From: Candidatus Obscuribacter sp.
Lineage (GTDB): Bacteria > Cyanobacteriota > Vampirovibrionia > Obscuribacterales > Obscuribacteraceae
NCBI GenBank assembly: GCA_021772095.1
Contig: JADYXR010000032.1
Span: forward strand, 17,880 to 81,879
DNA length: 64,000 nt
Direction: 5' to 3'
Made by a program: the position numbers and the translations under genes. Of this stretch, positions 9,015-18,412 are shown piece by piece. A model generated the notes under the pieces. That model ran no database searches. It was not told the DNA's origin and worked only from the letters and a program-made list of their open reading frames with translations. The first letter of the stretch is position 1. Each line of letters starts with the position of its first letter.

Positions 9015-12000
9015 CTAAACCTGAAGAATTCCGATGACGAACCAAACCAATAATAGTGCTGTGGAGAGGGCAAATGCGCCAACACTGAATGGTCCTGCAA
9101 CTTTCTTGTTGACGCGATAACGCCACACCGCCAGTGATACCAACGAAAGACAGAACAGCCCTCCCGGGATTGCGCTGAGAAGCAGGTTGAATCGAGCTTC
9201 GGTTTCGGGACTGGCCGCAAAAATAAAGCGCAACTTCTTGTCGGATTTTAGAACCGGAGTCGTAGTCGAATCTATAACGGGTGCTTTCAAATCTTCTTTT
9301 GTGATATCGAGTCCGTCGGAACATTCAATGTAGAAAGATTTTGTTGGATCCGAACTCGTGAGAACTTTTCCGTTTCTGTCATAGCCGCGAATGAAAAACA
9401 TTCTGCTGTTATAAACGTAGCAGATGATTCTTCCTGGACTGGCTGCAGGCTGGCCTTTCCAGAGTTCGCCGTCGGCGATGCTTTTGCGAACAGGGGTGTC
9501 AGTTGATTCGCCAGTGGCACTGAATATGATGGCTTGGTCTTCTGCGCGTGTAATTGGATTTTGGAATGTCAATTTGTCTTTTGAAATCATCCACGCATTA
9601 TCTGATTCCGGATAGAAGTTTTTCTCTTGCCGGTAGCCCTGCGCCAGTTCGGCATACTTCCACATCCGCTTGACGAGCTCATGCTCCGGTGCCGTGCTTT
9701 CGTATAGATAGGTTCCATTGCTGTCTACAATAGCGGAGTCTTTCGAATTGAAGAATAAAAACGCCGTGCGCATATGTCCGGGAATAAACGGAAGCAAGTC
9801 GTTAATTTCGTCTCCGACGAAACTGTAGCTCGCTTGTTTTGACGTGCCGCCAAAGGAGTACTGCGCCTTGCCGCCATTCGCCAAGTCTATGACTTTGAGC
9901 CCATCAGCACTGCTGTAGATCCCTGCGGATTCAGTGGCTGCCGTGGAGTTGCCACCAGGGACGGTGGCTTGCGGAACAAACATGGCGAAAGCGAAGATGA
10001 AGATGATGACGATCGCGCCGGAAAGCATCATCCATCGTTGGTTTGGAGATGCCGGCGCCGCGACGATCTCCTCTGTCTGAGGTCGACTGCCTCCTTTCCA
10101 CATCTCGGGCTGCATGATCTCTGCTTCTGTTGTTTTCCTTTTGCGATGCATGATCGCAACTTCGGCTTCTTGCTTTGCCAGAACTCTAATTCGATCCACT
10201 TCGGTCGAACTAAATCTGGACATTAATGTCGATCTATTTCTCGCCAGATCAAGGCATGCCTGGTTTAACCGCACCAGAATCGGGTCGTCTTTTGCGAGAT
10301 TCTCTGCCGCTACCTCAACTGCTTTGCGATACTGGCGTTCCGCGTCATTAAAGCAACTCTTCTCCTCATAAACAGCGCCTAGTTTGATTAACGCGGCAAT
10401 GTATTTTGATGCCGGAATCCTAGAATTGAACCGATCTTCCTTGGTGCATTCGTACAGTTCGACTGCCTTGTCGGGCTGGTCGAGAAATAAATAAATATCG
10501 CCCAGATTTTGAAGTACTTTGAATTCCTCGTCGGTGGTTGGAACATCGAGAGTACCAAGGAGTTCTAACGCGCGAATATATTCCTTCTCCGCGTCTTCAA
10601 AACGGCTCTCCTGGAACAGCTCGTCACCGTTGTTGATGTACCAGTTAAAGGCGTTGAGGCTGGCCTCGAGGTCACCAACTTCGGTGCCTTCTTGTCTGCG
10701 TGCTAAGCGAGATATTTTTGAAAACGTGTCAGTTTGGTTGGCGTGCTGATCGTCATTGTCGTAAGCTGACCTTTCCTCCTCGCTATAGGAGCGGGTTTCG
10801 GCAGATGCTCCAGGGCTGGGATCGAGCTCCAATTCGCGCTGCTCGACTTCAGACAAAATTTCTGATTGTCGCCGTTTCGGCTTGCGTGCTTTCTTCGTTT
10901 TCTTAGAAGCTGCCGATGACTCTTCCGGTTGTTCTGAATCGTCAGTGCCAAACGCAGCTATACCAATGGTGGTGCTGTCGCTTTCGGAACTCCCGAAGTC
11001 ATCGATGAAACCGCGCTCTTTACTAATGTGCACGGTCTGTACACCAGTCTCGTAATCGCCGTTATGAACGTAGTCACGAACCTCGTCATTTGAATTGGAA
11101 CTTTCTTCGTCGCGACCGTCCACTTGTCCGTCGAAACCGTCGACATCCTCGGCGTAACCGTCAACATGTTCCCCGTCAATTTCAGCGTCAACGTCTGGAG
11201 CTTCGGTCTTGATGGTACTCATCATTTGTCGCAGCCGGCCAGTGATTCTCTGAGTATCGGCGCTATCTGTTTTTGATTCGACGGGGTCACCAAATTTTCG
11301 CGGACCTGAAGTCTGACGTTCTTTTTCTGCCAGGTCTTTCCACGAAGGTTTCTCCCTGGATTGCTTTTTGGCGGCTAACGATGCAGCCAGTCCAGAAGGC
11401 GCCGGATCCCCAGTCACGCCACTGCTCTCCGCCGATTCGCTAAATTCCGCTTCTGCGTTGTTTTTGAAATTGTTTGCCGCTGGGCCACCAAAGAATGTGC
11501 CACCGCTGGCGGTGGTGCCCGCTGGAGTGGCGCCGGCTTTCAACCAGTCAGCCGTTTCACTATCGGAATCGGAGGCAGCTTGAAGCCAGGCTGCGGATGC
11601 GCCTCTTAAGTAGCTTAACGATGGCTGCGGCTTCGAATCGCTGGGGTTTGGTGTGAAAGGAAAATCCGTATTTTTCTGGGACTCATTATGCTGATCGGAA
11701 TTTTCAGCGCTGAAATCACCTTCGGGATTTGATTCAATCTCGTCTTCGTGGTTTTCATCGTTGGCTTGAAAGTCCTCGCTCCGCCGCTCGAGCATCTCTT
11801 CTTCGGTAGCCGCGGAGGCCTGAATGTTCGAGTCGCTCCAACCGGATGATTGAGAGCTTGAGGATTCTGCATCAAGAGACTCTGAATTAAACGACTGCGG
11901 ATCAAGTGACTTCGTCTGAAGTGGTTCCGCGTCAGGAGATTCTGAATCGAGCGATCTGCTGCTGGTCGAGAAAGCATTTAGCGTTGTGTCTCCTGCCAAT

Positions 12001-12854
12001 TCGCCACCGAGAGATTCGCCTCCATGCATAGCGCTGGTCAATCCGGCAATGGCAGAAACATCACCCTTCGGTAATTTCAATATCTGTCGAGATTGTTCGC
12101 TGCGCCAACCGAGAAGCTGCAGGAGTTCTGCATGATTCAGTTCGATTGGCAAAGTGCTGTGATCTTCATGCTCGAATAGCGAGTCGTAGATATGTTCGAC
12201 CCAGTAGTAAGCCTGGTATTCATCGGCATCTTCGTCGAGTTCTGGTCGCGCGTAGGAACAATCGAACTTGCATGCGTCTACGAACTCACTAAATTGGTCT
12301 TCGTCCAACCCGCTGGCCGTGTGCAGTTCATCCCAAATGTTTATCCAATCGTCGTTGTCTCGGCGGTTTATCTTCCATTCGTGAGCGAGAAATTTTGCTA
12401 GATGGCAATCGTTTTTCTTTGCGTCTTTAATTCTTTTTGCCGAAGGCTGATCGTTTGTCAGAAGATGCACAGAAACTGGCAAACGATAATCGTTTTTCAA
12501 CTTCAGCCAACCATCCGCCAGTTGTTTCATCAAACTATCTGAGTCAGATTCCTTTGATGTCAGGTCTTCCAAAGTCAGTGTGTCGGCCCACTCGCTCCAG
12601 CGGATCAGATAGGCATCAATTCGCGCTTTTGTGGCGATCTGCAAATCATCGACGCGGTGCACGTCGGGGTCGGCTATCCGAATCCAAACCACATCCTGCT
12701 TTTGCAGGCGCTCGAGAATAATCGCAGACAATATTCTGCGTCGTTCTGTTGAGTCAGTTTCGGTATCCGGTGCCGGAGCAGGGCCGGGCGTCGCGGATTT
12801 ATTCTTGTCTTTATTTGCCATGCAAAGGCGCGATTGGAATCGTCGGGGTGTCAT
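9015..12854 (-). CDS. Giant TPR membrane protein with acidic Ser-rich linker
   Basis: About 1279 residues from ATG 12854 (GGGG seven bases upstream); a TTG at 12878 or ATG at 12821 are alternatives. Regions in order: a soluble N-terminal domain of about 250 residues rich in Trp and Asp that I do not recognise; a 400-residue disordered linker rich in Ser, Glu and Asp that includes a local repeat of the form SLDxES (near residues 300-340); TPR-like helices at about 735-880 (QNLGDIYLFLDQPDKAVELY and similar); a membrane helix near 940; a beta-rich extracytoplasmic domain; and a C-terminal pair of helices. It probably scaffolds other proteins at the membrane, an inference from TPRs plus topology. 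It faces the PRTase gene tail to tail. Confidence 0.8.
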   Translation of the reverse strand: MTPRRFQSRLCMANKDKNKSATPGPAPAPDTETDSTERRRILSAIILERLQKQDVVWIRIADPDVHRVDDLQIATKARIDAYLIRWSEWADTLTLEDLTSKESDSDSLMKQLADGWLKLKNDYRLPVSVHLLTNDQPSAKRIKDAKKNDCHLAKFLAHEWKINRRDNDDWINIWDELHTASGLDEDQFSEFVDACKFDCSYARPELDEDADEYQAYYWVEHIYDSLFEHEDHSTLPIELNHAELLQLLGWRSEQSRQILKLPKGDVSAIAGLTSAMHGGESLGGELAGDTTLNAFSTSSRSLDSESPDAEPLQTKSLDPQSFNSESLDAESSSSQSSGWSDSNIQASAATEEEMLERRSEDFQANDENHEDEIESNPEGDFSAENSDQHNESQKNTDFPFTPNPSDSKPQPSLSYLRGASAAWLQAASDSDSETADWLKAGATPAGTTASGGTFFGGPAANNFKNNAEAEFSESAESSGVTGDPAPSGLAASLAAKKQSREKPSWKDLAEKERQTSGPRKFGDPVESKTDSADTQRITGRLRQMMSTIKTEAPDVDAEIDGEHVDGYAEDVDGFDGQVDGRDEESSNSNDEVRDYVHNGDYETGVQTVHISKERGFIDDFGSSESDSTTIGIAAFGTDDSEQPEESSAASKKTKKARKPKRRQSEILSEVEQRELELDPSPGASAETRSYSEEERSAYDNDDQHANQTDTFSKISRLARRQEGTEVGDLEASLNAFNWYINNGDELFQESRFEDAEKEYIRALELLGTLDVPTTDEEFKVLQNLGDIYLFLDQPDKAVELYECTKEDRFNSRIPASKYIAALIKLGAVYEEKSCFNDAERQYRKAVEVAAENLAKDDPILVRLNQACLDLARNRSTLMSRFSSTEVDRIRVLAKQEAEVAIMHRKRKTTEAEIMQPEMWKGGSRPQTEEIVAAPASPNQRWMMLSGAIVIIFIFAFAMFVPQATVPGGNSTAATESAGIYSSADGLKVIDLANGGKAQYSFGGTSKQASYSFVGDEINDLLPFIPGHMRTAFLFFNSKDSAIVDSNGTYLYESTAPEHELVKRMWKYAELAQGYRQEKNFYPESDNAWMISKDKLTFQNPITRAEDQAIIFSATGESTDTPVRKSIADGELWKGQPAASPGRIICYVYNSRMFFIRGYDRNGKVLTSSDPTKSFYIECSDGLDITKEDLKAPVIDSTTTPVLKSDKKLRFIFAASPETEARFNLLLSAIPGGLFCLSLVSLAVWRYRVNKKVAGPFSVGAFALSTALLLVWFVIGILQV

Positions 12855-12992
12855 GTATATACCCCGGCGCTGGCTCAATTCCCTTGCTTGGGCAATCAGT
12901 AGTCAGTGTGGCTGTAAAGTGGCGCCCGCCAACGTTTCTCGAGATCGGGCAGATACCCGGTCGAACGGCTTCCATCCTGAACGAAAGTGGGA

Positions 12993-13414
12993 TCAGGTTT
13001 TACGATGCGGACCAGTTTTATTCGGGTCGACCATGAGATGCGTAGAACGCATGAGCGCAGCGGTTTCGCCGGTGCAGGTTTTTACAACAGTTTCGACGAT
13101 GGTGACGCGACCGCGCTTCACGACTGTCGCTTCAGCACTGATTGGTCCTTTGGGATCGTTTGTCAGCAGATTAACACTCAGTTGAATTGAGTATGGAAAT
13201 CGCTTATCGCCCATGTCGTCAGTGTCGACCTCGCTGCCGTGAATGGCCGCTGAGGCGACTTCGTCAGCCAGCGAAACGATTGCGCCGGCGTGATAAACGC
13301 GCGTCGGCGCATCACTTTCTCGCTCAGAGGCAGCTGCGCGCGGGCATAGCCATCGCGAATTTCCAGCATCTCACCGCCAAGTCCACGCAGCATGTCGTGA
13401 TTGTAACGTCCCAT
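12993..13414 (-). pseudogene. PaaI-type hotdog thioesterase, split by a one-base frameshift
   Basis: Two overlapping reading frames together encode one hotdog thioesterase of about 141 residues. The first part starts at ATG 13414 (AAGG Shine-Dalgarno) and runs in frame to about 13302. There the family sequence jumps frame and continues as RVYHAGAIVSLADEVASAA, with the hotdog helix motif, then through FPYSIQLSVNLLTNDPKGPI to the stop at 12993. Adding one C in the CGCCGACG stretch (13298-13309) gives MRPTRVYHAGA, the expected family junction. PaaI-like enzymes hydrolyse acyl-CoA thioesters. It could be a genuine pseudogene or a sequence error; the remainder of both halves is well preserved, which favours a recent or artefactual indel. 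Confidence 0.8.
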
Positions 13415-13423
13415 GATTACACC

Positions 13424-13449
13424 TTCTCGGGGGTTCTTTCCCCCGAAAA
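13424..13449 (-). promoter_or_regulatory. Stem-loop immediately upstream of the thioesterase ribosome-binding site
   Basis: Arms of ten bases (core CGGGGG/CCCCCG, one mismatch) enclose a six-base loop. On the minus strand the hairpin ends right against the AAGG Shine-Dalgarno of the gene at 13414. There is no T-run, so it is not an intrinsic terminator; a role in RNA stability or translation is only a possibility. Confidence 0.45.
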
Positions 13450-13590
13450 TTCTACCCCGGTAGCGCCCGATCATTGACCAGTTTTGGTGTCTTGCATACT
13501 GAACTTAACGTCTGATCTGACGAAGCGCAGTTGAATGGCAGGTGGCCGCCTGCTAAACTTCCACCGACAAACCGCTAGGAGCATAGAAAG

Positions 13591-14142
13591 ATGACGAACC
13601 ACATTTTGGTCACAGCCGTGGGCGTTGACCGTCCGGGAATCGTAGCCAGAATTACTGAAGTTCTTGTCAGTCACGGCGCCAACCTCGAAGAAAGTCGCAT
13701 GGCGATCCTTGGTGGTGAATTCGCTGCCGTCATGCTCGTCACAGGCGAAATCAACGCCGACGCGCTGCTCAAGGATCTCGGCGAACTCGAGAAAGACGGA
13801 ATTTCCGTCACCACCAAATTGACAAAACCGATGGGGGCGGAAAAATACAGCGCCTATGTTCCTTGCGAAATATTCCTGAGAGGCGCTGACCACGAGGGGA
13901 TCGTTCACTCACTGTCATCGCAACTTCGCGATAAAGATGTGAACATTCAATCGATGCACACCGAAGTTATCAGCGCACCAGAAACAGGTTCACCATTATT
14001 TTGCATGAATGCGACGATTCTTTTGCCACCATCGATTCCGATCGAAGAATTCAAAAAAGAATTGCAACGCATCGGTGACGCACAGAATGTGGACATCGAG
14101 CTTAAAACGCGCAAAGAAGCCGAAGTCAAAGCCGGGCGATAA
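13591..14142 (+). CDS. Two-ACT-domain protein, GcvR-like
   Basis: 183 residues made of two ACT domains (about 4-75 and 90-168). The first opens with LVTAVGVDRPGIVARITEVL, the classic ACT ligand-face pattern; the second has DHEGIVHSLSSQLRDKDVNI. This tandem arrangement and length are those of GcvR-type regulators of glycine cleavage, which sense amino acids by protein-protein contact rather than DNA binding. An AGGAG lies upstream of ATG 13591. No gcv genes are in the window, so the exact pathway is open. A weak hairpin with a T-run follows the stop (about 14145-14175) and may terminate the transcript. Confidence 0.85.
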   Translation: MTNHILVTAVGVDRPGIVARITEVLVSHGANLEESRMAILGGEFAAVMLVTGEINADALLKDLGELEKDGISVTTKLTKPMGAEKYSAYVPCEIFLRGADHEGIVHSLSSQLRDKDVNIQSMHTEVISAPETGSPLFCMNATILLPPSIPIEEFKKELQRIGDAQNVDIELKTRKEAEVKAGR

Positions 14143-14338
14143 AAACTGATTCAAACTGGGTCAGATTTTTGAATACTAAACGTTTATGTCTGTGAGAGGC
14201 GAGTAGTAGCACGCGTTTAATTAACTGCGTCGACAATAATGAATTTGGCATCGAGGAGATTGACTACTTTTGCGCGCCGCGATCACACAAACCGGCGTTG
14301 AATACAGCGATACGTCAATATTGCATGCGTGTCTAATA

Positions 14339-15592
14339 CTATGCTTGCGCGGCGATGGTATCGGATTCGATACCGTTCACTTTGATGCTGAAATTAACAA
14401 GCGCCTGGCAAAGAGTCAGTCTGCCTTCTTGAACTAGTTGGTGGAAGACAAGCGCCGAATCTACCAACGGACGATCTTTTGGATGCGTTTCATTGATAAC
14501 GAATCGTAAGGTAGCAGCGTCTCGCAACGCCAGTTCCGTGGCTTCTCTTACGTAGTCTTCTTCGGTCGATCCGGACTGATTAGTGCGATTCATGATGAAT
14601 GACAGTAGTCGCGGCTCGTTCATTATCTTCTTGAGCGATGCGCGGATTTTTTCTTGCGTGAGGTAACCTGTGATTCGCAAGAATTCGAACAATGAAACAT
14701 TCTTCGGTCTGCTTTCCTCAACCAATCCGTCAATGTCCGTGATTGAGTCTGGTGCGCCGGCAAGCCGATTGGCCTCGCGCAGAACATCAGATGCTTTTCC
14801 CAGATTGATCACGTTCGACCAGAGCAGCGATTGCAATCGCAACGCGGCAGTCAAAATATCTTTCGTTATCAATTTCTTTTCGAGCAAAACCTCGCCAATC
14901 ATCTTTTGAGATTTGGCGCTGGTTTCTACAGCTTTTTCCAGTTCATCATCAGTGATGACTTCAGCACAGATGAACAGTTCTCCGAGTTTTAAACGGCGAG
15001 GCGCAGCCGCGTCCAGGGCCGGCAAACTGTGTGATGTGCTGTCGGCACCATGGGCGGTGCGCAGCCGTTTGAGAACGTCTTTGCGTTCCAAATTCGACGC
15101 TCTCAATTCGTGTTGCAAAGCGAGCGTCATGCGTACTTTGTCTTCGGTGACTTTGTTGAGCAGGACAAGAACTTGACCGAGCGGCAAGCCGGAATGATCT
15201 GAAACCGACAATCCCAAATCGAGTTGATCGGGCGTCAGCTTATCCGCGTCTCGAAGCAGTTCGCCGAGTCTCGTGCCTTTGGTGGCGCTGGCATCAACGC
15301 CAAGGGAGACCAACGCGTCAGCAAAGCTCCAGCGTTTGCGTTCGACAATTGAGATGGCTTGTCGGGCCTGATTCATCTCCAGCAAGCGATCGCGCAGCAT
15401 TGATTGCGCTTCGACTACAGATCGAATAACGAAATCGCTAACGTAGTCGAGCATTACGAGCGTCCGCCCGAGAGGAAGTGAGGTATGCGCCGAAACGCGA
15501 AGACCTTTTCCTATTTCGTCCGGAGAGGCGACTCCCAGATCGACCAGAAGTTCTCCCAGTCTGTAGTCGACTTGTTGTGCTGTTTGTTTCAC
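14339..15592 (-). CDS. MshEN/GspE-N-like repeat protein
   Basis: About 417 residues from GTG 15592 (TTG 15598 is also possible; no ATG start fits). The protein consists of repeats of the form RLGELLVDLGVASPDEI...LPLGRTLVMLDYV, at about residues 10-75, 105-165 and 203-260, with a more divergent helical C-terminus. This matches the GspE-N/MshEN domain normally found at the N-terminus of type II secretion and type IV pilus ATPases, where it can bind c-di-GMP. Here no ATPase follows, so it would be a stand-alone sensor or adaptor. A paralogue with extra domains lies at 43610-47002. Upstream is a good promoter and a leader of about 200 bases. Confidence 0.8.
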   Translation of the reverse strand: MKQTAQQVDYRLGELLVDLGVASPDEIGKGLRVSAHTSLPLGRTLVMLDYVSDFVIRSVVEAQSMLRDRLLEMNQARQAISIVERKRWSFADALVSLGVDASATKGTRLGELLRDADKLTPDQLDLGLSVSDHSGLPLGQVLVLLNKVTEDKVRMTLALQHELRASNLERKDVLKRLRTAHGADSTSHSLPALDAAAPRRLKLGELFICAEVITDDELEKAVETSAKSQKMIGEVLLEKKLITKDILTAALRLQSLLWSNVINLGKASDVLREANRLAGAPDSITDIDGLVEESRPKNVSLFEFLRITGYLTQEKIRASLKKIMNEPRLLSFIMNRTNQSGSTEEDYVREATELALRDAATLRFVINETHPKDRPLVDSALVFHQLVQEGRLTLCQALVNFSIKVNGIESDTIAAQA

Positions 15593-15811
15593 GATCAAAA
15601 CCCATTCTGCGGCGTGCGGCGCTGCACGACTTGTTGCCAGTGGGAAACCGCAAGTTGAGAGGCCTATTCGGTTGAGAGATTCCGGGATTCTTGCAGGACC
15701 GCATGCAGGGCTGGGGCACGAGTCGTTGGACTCAAGGTAAAGCCGGGACCTCTAAACGCAATATAGCCGACTTTTCTTTTGACGAAGCCAATATGTGGTG
15801 GGGCATTCGTT

Positions 15812-15840
15812 TTTATACCGTAATATCAAAAGTGTTTCAA
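15812..15840 (-). promoter_or_regulatory. Sigma70-type promoter for the MshEN-repeat gene
   Basis: Minus-strand -35 TTGAAA (15835-15840) and -10 TATAAA (15812-15817) are 17 bases apart. Transcription would start near 15805, giving an unusually long leader of about 210 bases before GTG 15592. The 411-base gap between this gene and the divergent gene at 16010 holds no other gene I can support. Confidence 0.6.
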
Positions 15841-15942
15841 TGCGGTTTTGTCTTTCGAATATCGCTTGAGAACCGGCACCTCTCAGGTTTTTGAAGTTCT
15901 GACCAGGCATAGAACCATACCTGCCAACCCTTTGATCCCTCA

Positions 15943-15999
15943 CCCGTAACAAATCGTCTGTGGGAGCTTCCCCATTGATGACGGGCATATCCCAACTTA
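15943..15999 (+). promoter_or_regulatory. Leader hairpin element of the 16-kb giant gene (divergent copy)
   Basis: The core TGGGAGCTTCCCCATTG (15961-15977) forms a TGGG/CCCA hairpin and is enclosed by CCCGT (15943-15947) pairing with ACGGG (15981-15985). The core is nearly the same as that found before the giant gene at 35746. The downstream part is less similar than between the 35-kb and 39-kb copies. The element lies within 70 bases of the start codon, which lacks a Shine-Dalgarno. Confidence 0.45.
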
Positions 16000-16009
16000 T
16001 TCTTACTTC

Positions 16010-18343
16010 ATGCGTGACAGTGGTTCCCAATCAGCCAATTTCTTGCGAGGCGATACTTCGACGGCCGACGGCGTCGTCGACTCGACCGAAGCCAGAACGC
16101 TGTTGAGCCGCGACTACACACAACCTCTCCCCGCCGCCGAGCAGAAAGAGCCGATAGCGCGGGGACTTGCACGCGAAATCACCGAGCACAAGCGCCAAAT
16201 CGACTCTCAGAGCTATCTCGAGCGCGGCATTAGTTACATCGCCGACCCATTTACCGGACAATCCGAGAGTCTCCGCAAAATGCAGGCTCTGGAAGAACAG
16301 GCAAGCTCGCTCAAAGGCGAACCTGACAAGGCGATGGAGCAGGAAATGCGCAGTGCCATCGCTTCCGACCAGCGCGTGCTCGCCACCGATGGCGAAGTGA
16401 CCAGGTACGGTAGCGGGATGGTTCAAACGGCAGGACTTTTCATTGGCGGTAAGAAAGGTCTGGCGTTTTCAGCGGTCAGTTTTGCCGCAGGTTCTGCAAA
16501 GCCTTCTGACGCCGGCTCCACTCAAGCTATAGATATGACATTGGGCGCGACTAAAGGCCTTGTCACCCGCGGAATATTCGGAGTGATCGGTAAATCTACT
16601 GTCGACATCCCGACTCGTGCCTTGATGATGGGCAGCTCCGCTCGCTTCAGCGATGCGTTGTTGACTCGGCAAACTTATTTGAATCCAACCGACAGCAGTC
16701 TGGATTTATTGGGCGGTGCCGGTCGCGTCGTGACTTCGACCTTGAGACCTGAAGCTGTCGCCACAGATCTTCTGGTGTTTGGCGGCGGTCAACTGGCCAT
16801 GTCCAACTCGATGGTGAAAAACTTCGCTCAAAGAAGCCATTTATCAGCGACCATGTCATCCTCTGCAGCCTTCGGTTTTGCCAGCGGCAGTGCCGAAGAA
16901 ACAACTCGGCAATTATCGGCAGGCGAATTCGACATCACCAAGATTGTTGGTCGTGGTATCGCCCGCAGTAGCACTGACGCAATTGCATCAATTCCTGGTG
17001 GATTGATGGGTAATAGAGCCGCAGCGGCTCAACGAGCCAGAATCTTCGATGCCAGCCCGAGACCGGAAGCCTCACTTTCGCCGAGTGCCGCATCTGAGCT
17101 TGCTCGGTCTGCCAAAGCCGTTGACAATAAAGCCGTAAAATCAGGCGATGGAGATGCAATCGTTTCGAGCACCAGAGCTGGTGTTCGCGTGGAAGAAGCA
17201 ACTAGCCGCAAAACTACAGAGCAATCCGACTTCTCGCCCAAAACCAATCCAGCCGATAGACCCGCAACAGCCAGGTCGTGGAAAATTGGTGGCATTGTCG
17301 GTCCCCGCTATCTGGACGTCATTCACCCAAGCATCCCCAAAACTACGTCGCGCGAATTCCAAATTGTCGGTGGTGACGAAGCTGGTTTGAGCCGACTCAG
17401 TGGTTCGCGTTCAGCATCAGCTGTGGTGGCAGTGCGCGAGCTTACACCAAAAGGCGATCCGGTTGGCGAGACTAAGCAATTGCTAGTACAGCACAGCGAT
17501 TCCAGAACGCCGATCAACTCTCGTTTAGCTGCTACATGCGATTTGATCGCCGCATGCAATCCGCAAGCCCTGCGCGGTGAATTGAAAACCAAGCACATCT
17601 TCCCTGAAACTAATGGCTCGGTTTACTTAACCAGACTTGCCAATCGTTTATCATTCAACACTGAAAGACCGCTTGGTGCCACTACTGCTGGTACCATTGA
17701 ATTAGGGCGCATGTCGGTTTCCGATCTGCTGGTTTTGCCATCCACTGCAGACATGCTCCGCACGCCGCGTCCGCTCGAAAAGTACGCCAGGGAGATGAGA
17801 CACTTTAAGGATCCTGCTCTGCGCGTCATTGATGGCGGCGCCGACAGCATCGTGTTCGAACTGGCTGATGGGCGGATTCTGAAGATGACCGATCGTCCAT
17901 ATCGCAAGGACGGACAGCCGTTGTGGCAGCCGGATTGGGGTCATCGGACGATCCAGACTCCGGACGGAACTTATCGCTTCGACGCGCGCATGCTCACCAA
18001 GCCTACGCAAATCGAAGTCGACCGCGAGCCGATTATGTATTACATCCAAGAGCGCGCGCAAACACCAGTGTCGACCAAATCGCTGTTGAAATTCCACGAC
18101 AAGATAGACAGAGACGGCACCTACGTCTTCTGGGATGGCGGCGTTTCTTCTCTTGGACAAGCGCAGCTCGGTTATGTCAACGGACCGAACGGCGGTCGCA
18201 AGCTGGTTCTCCTCGATTACGATGCGGTGCGAAAGCCCCATGAAGTTCCGGCGCAAACTCAAAGTTCCGGAAGCGGCGGCGATCACTGGATGAGCCGCTA
18301 CCGGGGTGACCGAGTGGATTGGGAGAAAAATTTCCCAGATTAA
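16010..18343 (+). CDS. Giant-family protein with Gly/Ala-rich N-terminal region and kinase-like C-terminus
   Basis: 777 residues from ATG 16010, with no Shine-Dalgarno. Residues 130-340 are Gly/Ala/Ser-rich, weakly hydrophobic segments (for example a GLFIGGKKGLAFSAVSFAAG stretch) that resemble in style the N-terminal part of the giants at 35746 and 39419. The C-terminal 250 residues differ: VIDGGADSIVFELADGRILKMTDRP (about 600-625) looks like a glycine-rich loop followed by a beta-strand Lys, and LVLLDYDAVRKP near the end recalls the Asp motif of kinase-like folds. No classical HRD motif is seen, so kinase activity is only a suggestion. The middle has a beta-rich domain near 430-520. No signal peptide. 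A receiver-domain gene follows 69 bases downstream. Confidence 0.78.
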   Translation: MRDSGSQSANFLRGDTSTADGVVDSTEARTLLSRDYTQPLPAAEQKEPIARGLAREITEHKRQIDSQSYLERGISYIADPFTGQSESLRKMQALEEQASSLKGEPDKAMEQEMRSAIASDQRVLATDGEVTRYGSGMVQTAGLFIGGKKGLAFSAVSFAAGSAKPSDAGSTQAIDMTLGATKGLVTRGIFGVIGKSTVDIPTRALMMGSSARFSDALLTRQTYLNPTDSSLDLLGGAGRVVTSTLRPEAVATDLLVFGGGQLAMSNSMVKNFAQRSHLSATMSSSAAFGFASGSAEETTRQLSAGEFDITKIVGRGIARSSTDAIASIPGGLMGNRAAAAQRARIFDASPRPEASLSPSAASELARSAKAVDNKAVKSGDGDAIVSSTRAGVRVEEATSRKTTEQSDFSPKTNPADRPATARSWKIGGIVGPRYLDVIHPSIPKTTSREFQIVGGDEAGLSRLSGSRSASAVVAVRELTPKGDPVGETKQLLVQHSDSRTPINSRLAATCDLIAACNPQALRGELKTKHIFPETNGSVYLTRLANRLSFNTERPLGATTAGTIELGRMSVSDLLVLPSTADMLRTPRPLEKYAREMRHFKDPALRVIDGGADSIVFELADGRILKMTDRPYRKDGQPLWQPDWGHRTIQTPDGTYRFDARMLTKPTQIEVDREPIMYYIQERAQTPVSTKSLLKFHDKIDRDGTYVFWDGGVSSLGQAQLGYVNGPNGGRKLVLLDYDAVRKPHEVPAQTQSSGSGGDHWMSRYRGDRVDWEKNFPD

Positions 18344-18412
18344 TTGTAGTAAAGTGGCAACATTTTGAAAATTTCGCAGTCACGGAATTATCAACTCAGA
18401 GGCTCGAAACCC

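Noticed and set aside
13471..13908. Antisense gene to the two-ACT protein
   Set aside because: Shadow of the real gene; no start signal or domain.
14145..14175. Confident terminator of the ACT-domain gene
   Set aside because: Stem is only four or five bp plus a bulge; mentioned only as weak in the gene entry.
15691..16009. tRNA or small RNA in the divergent gap
   Set aside because: No cloverleaf or T-loop motif found; only a promoter and the leader element are supported.
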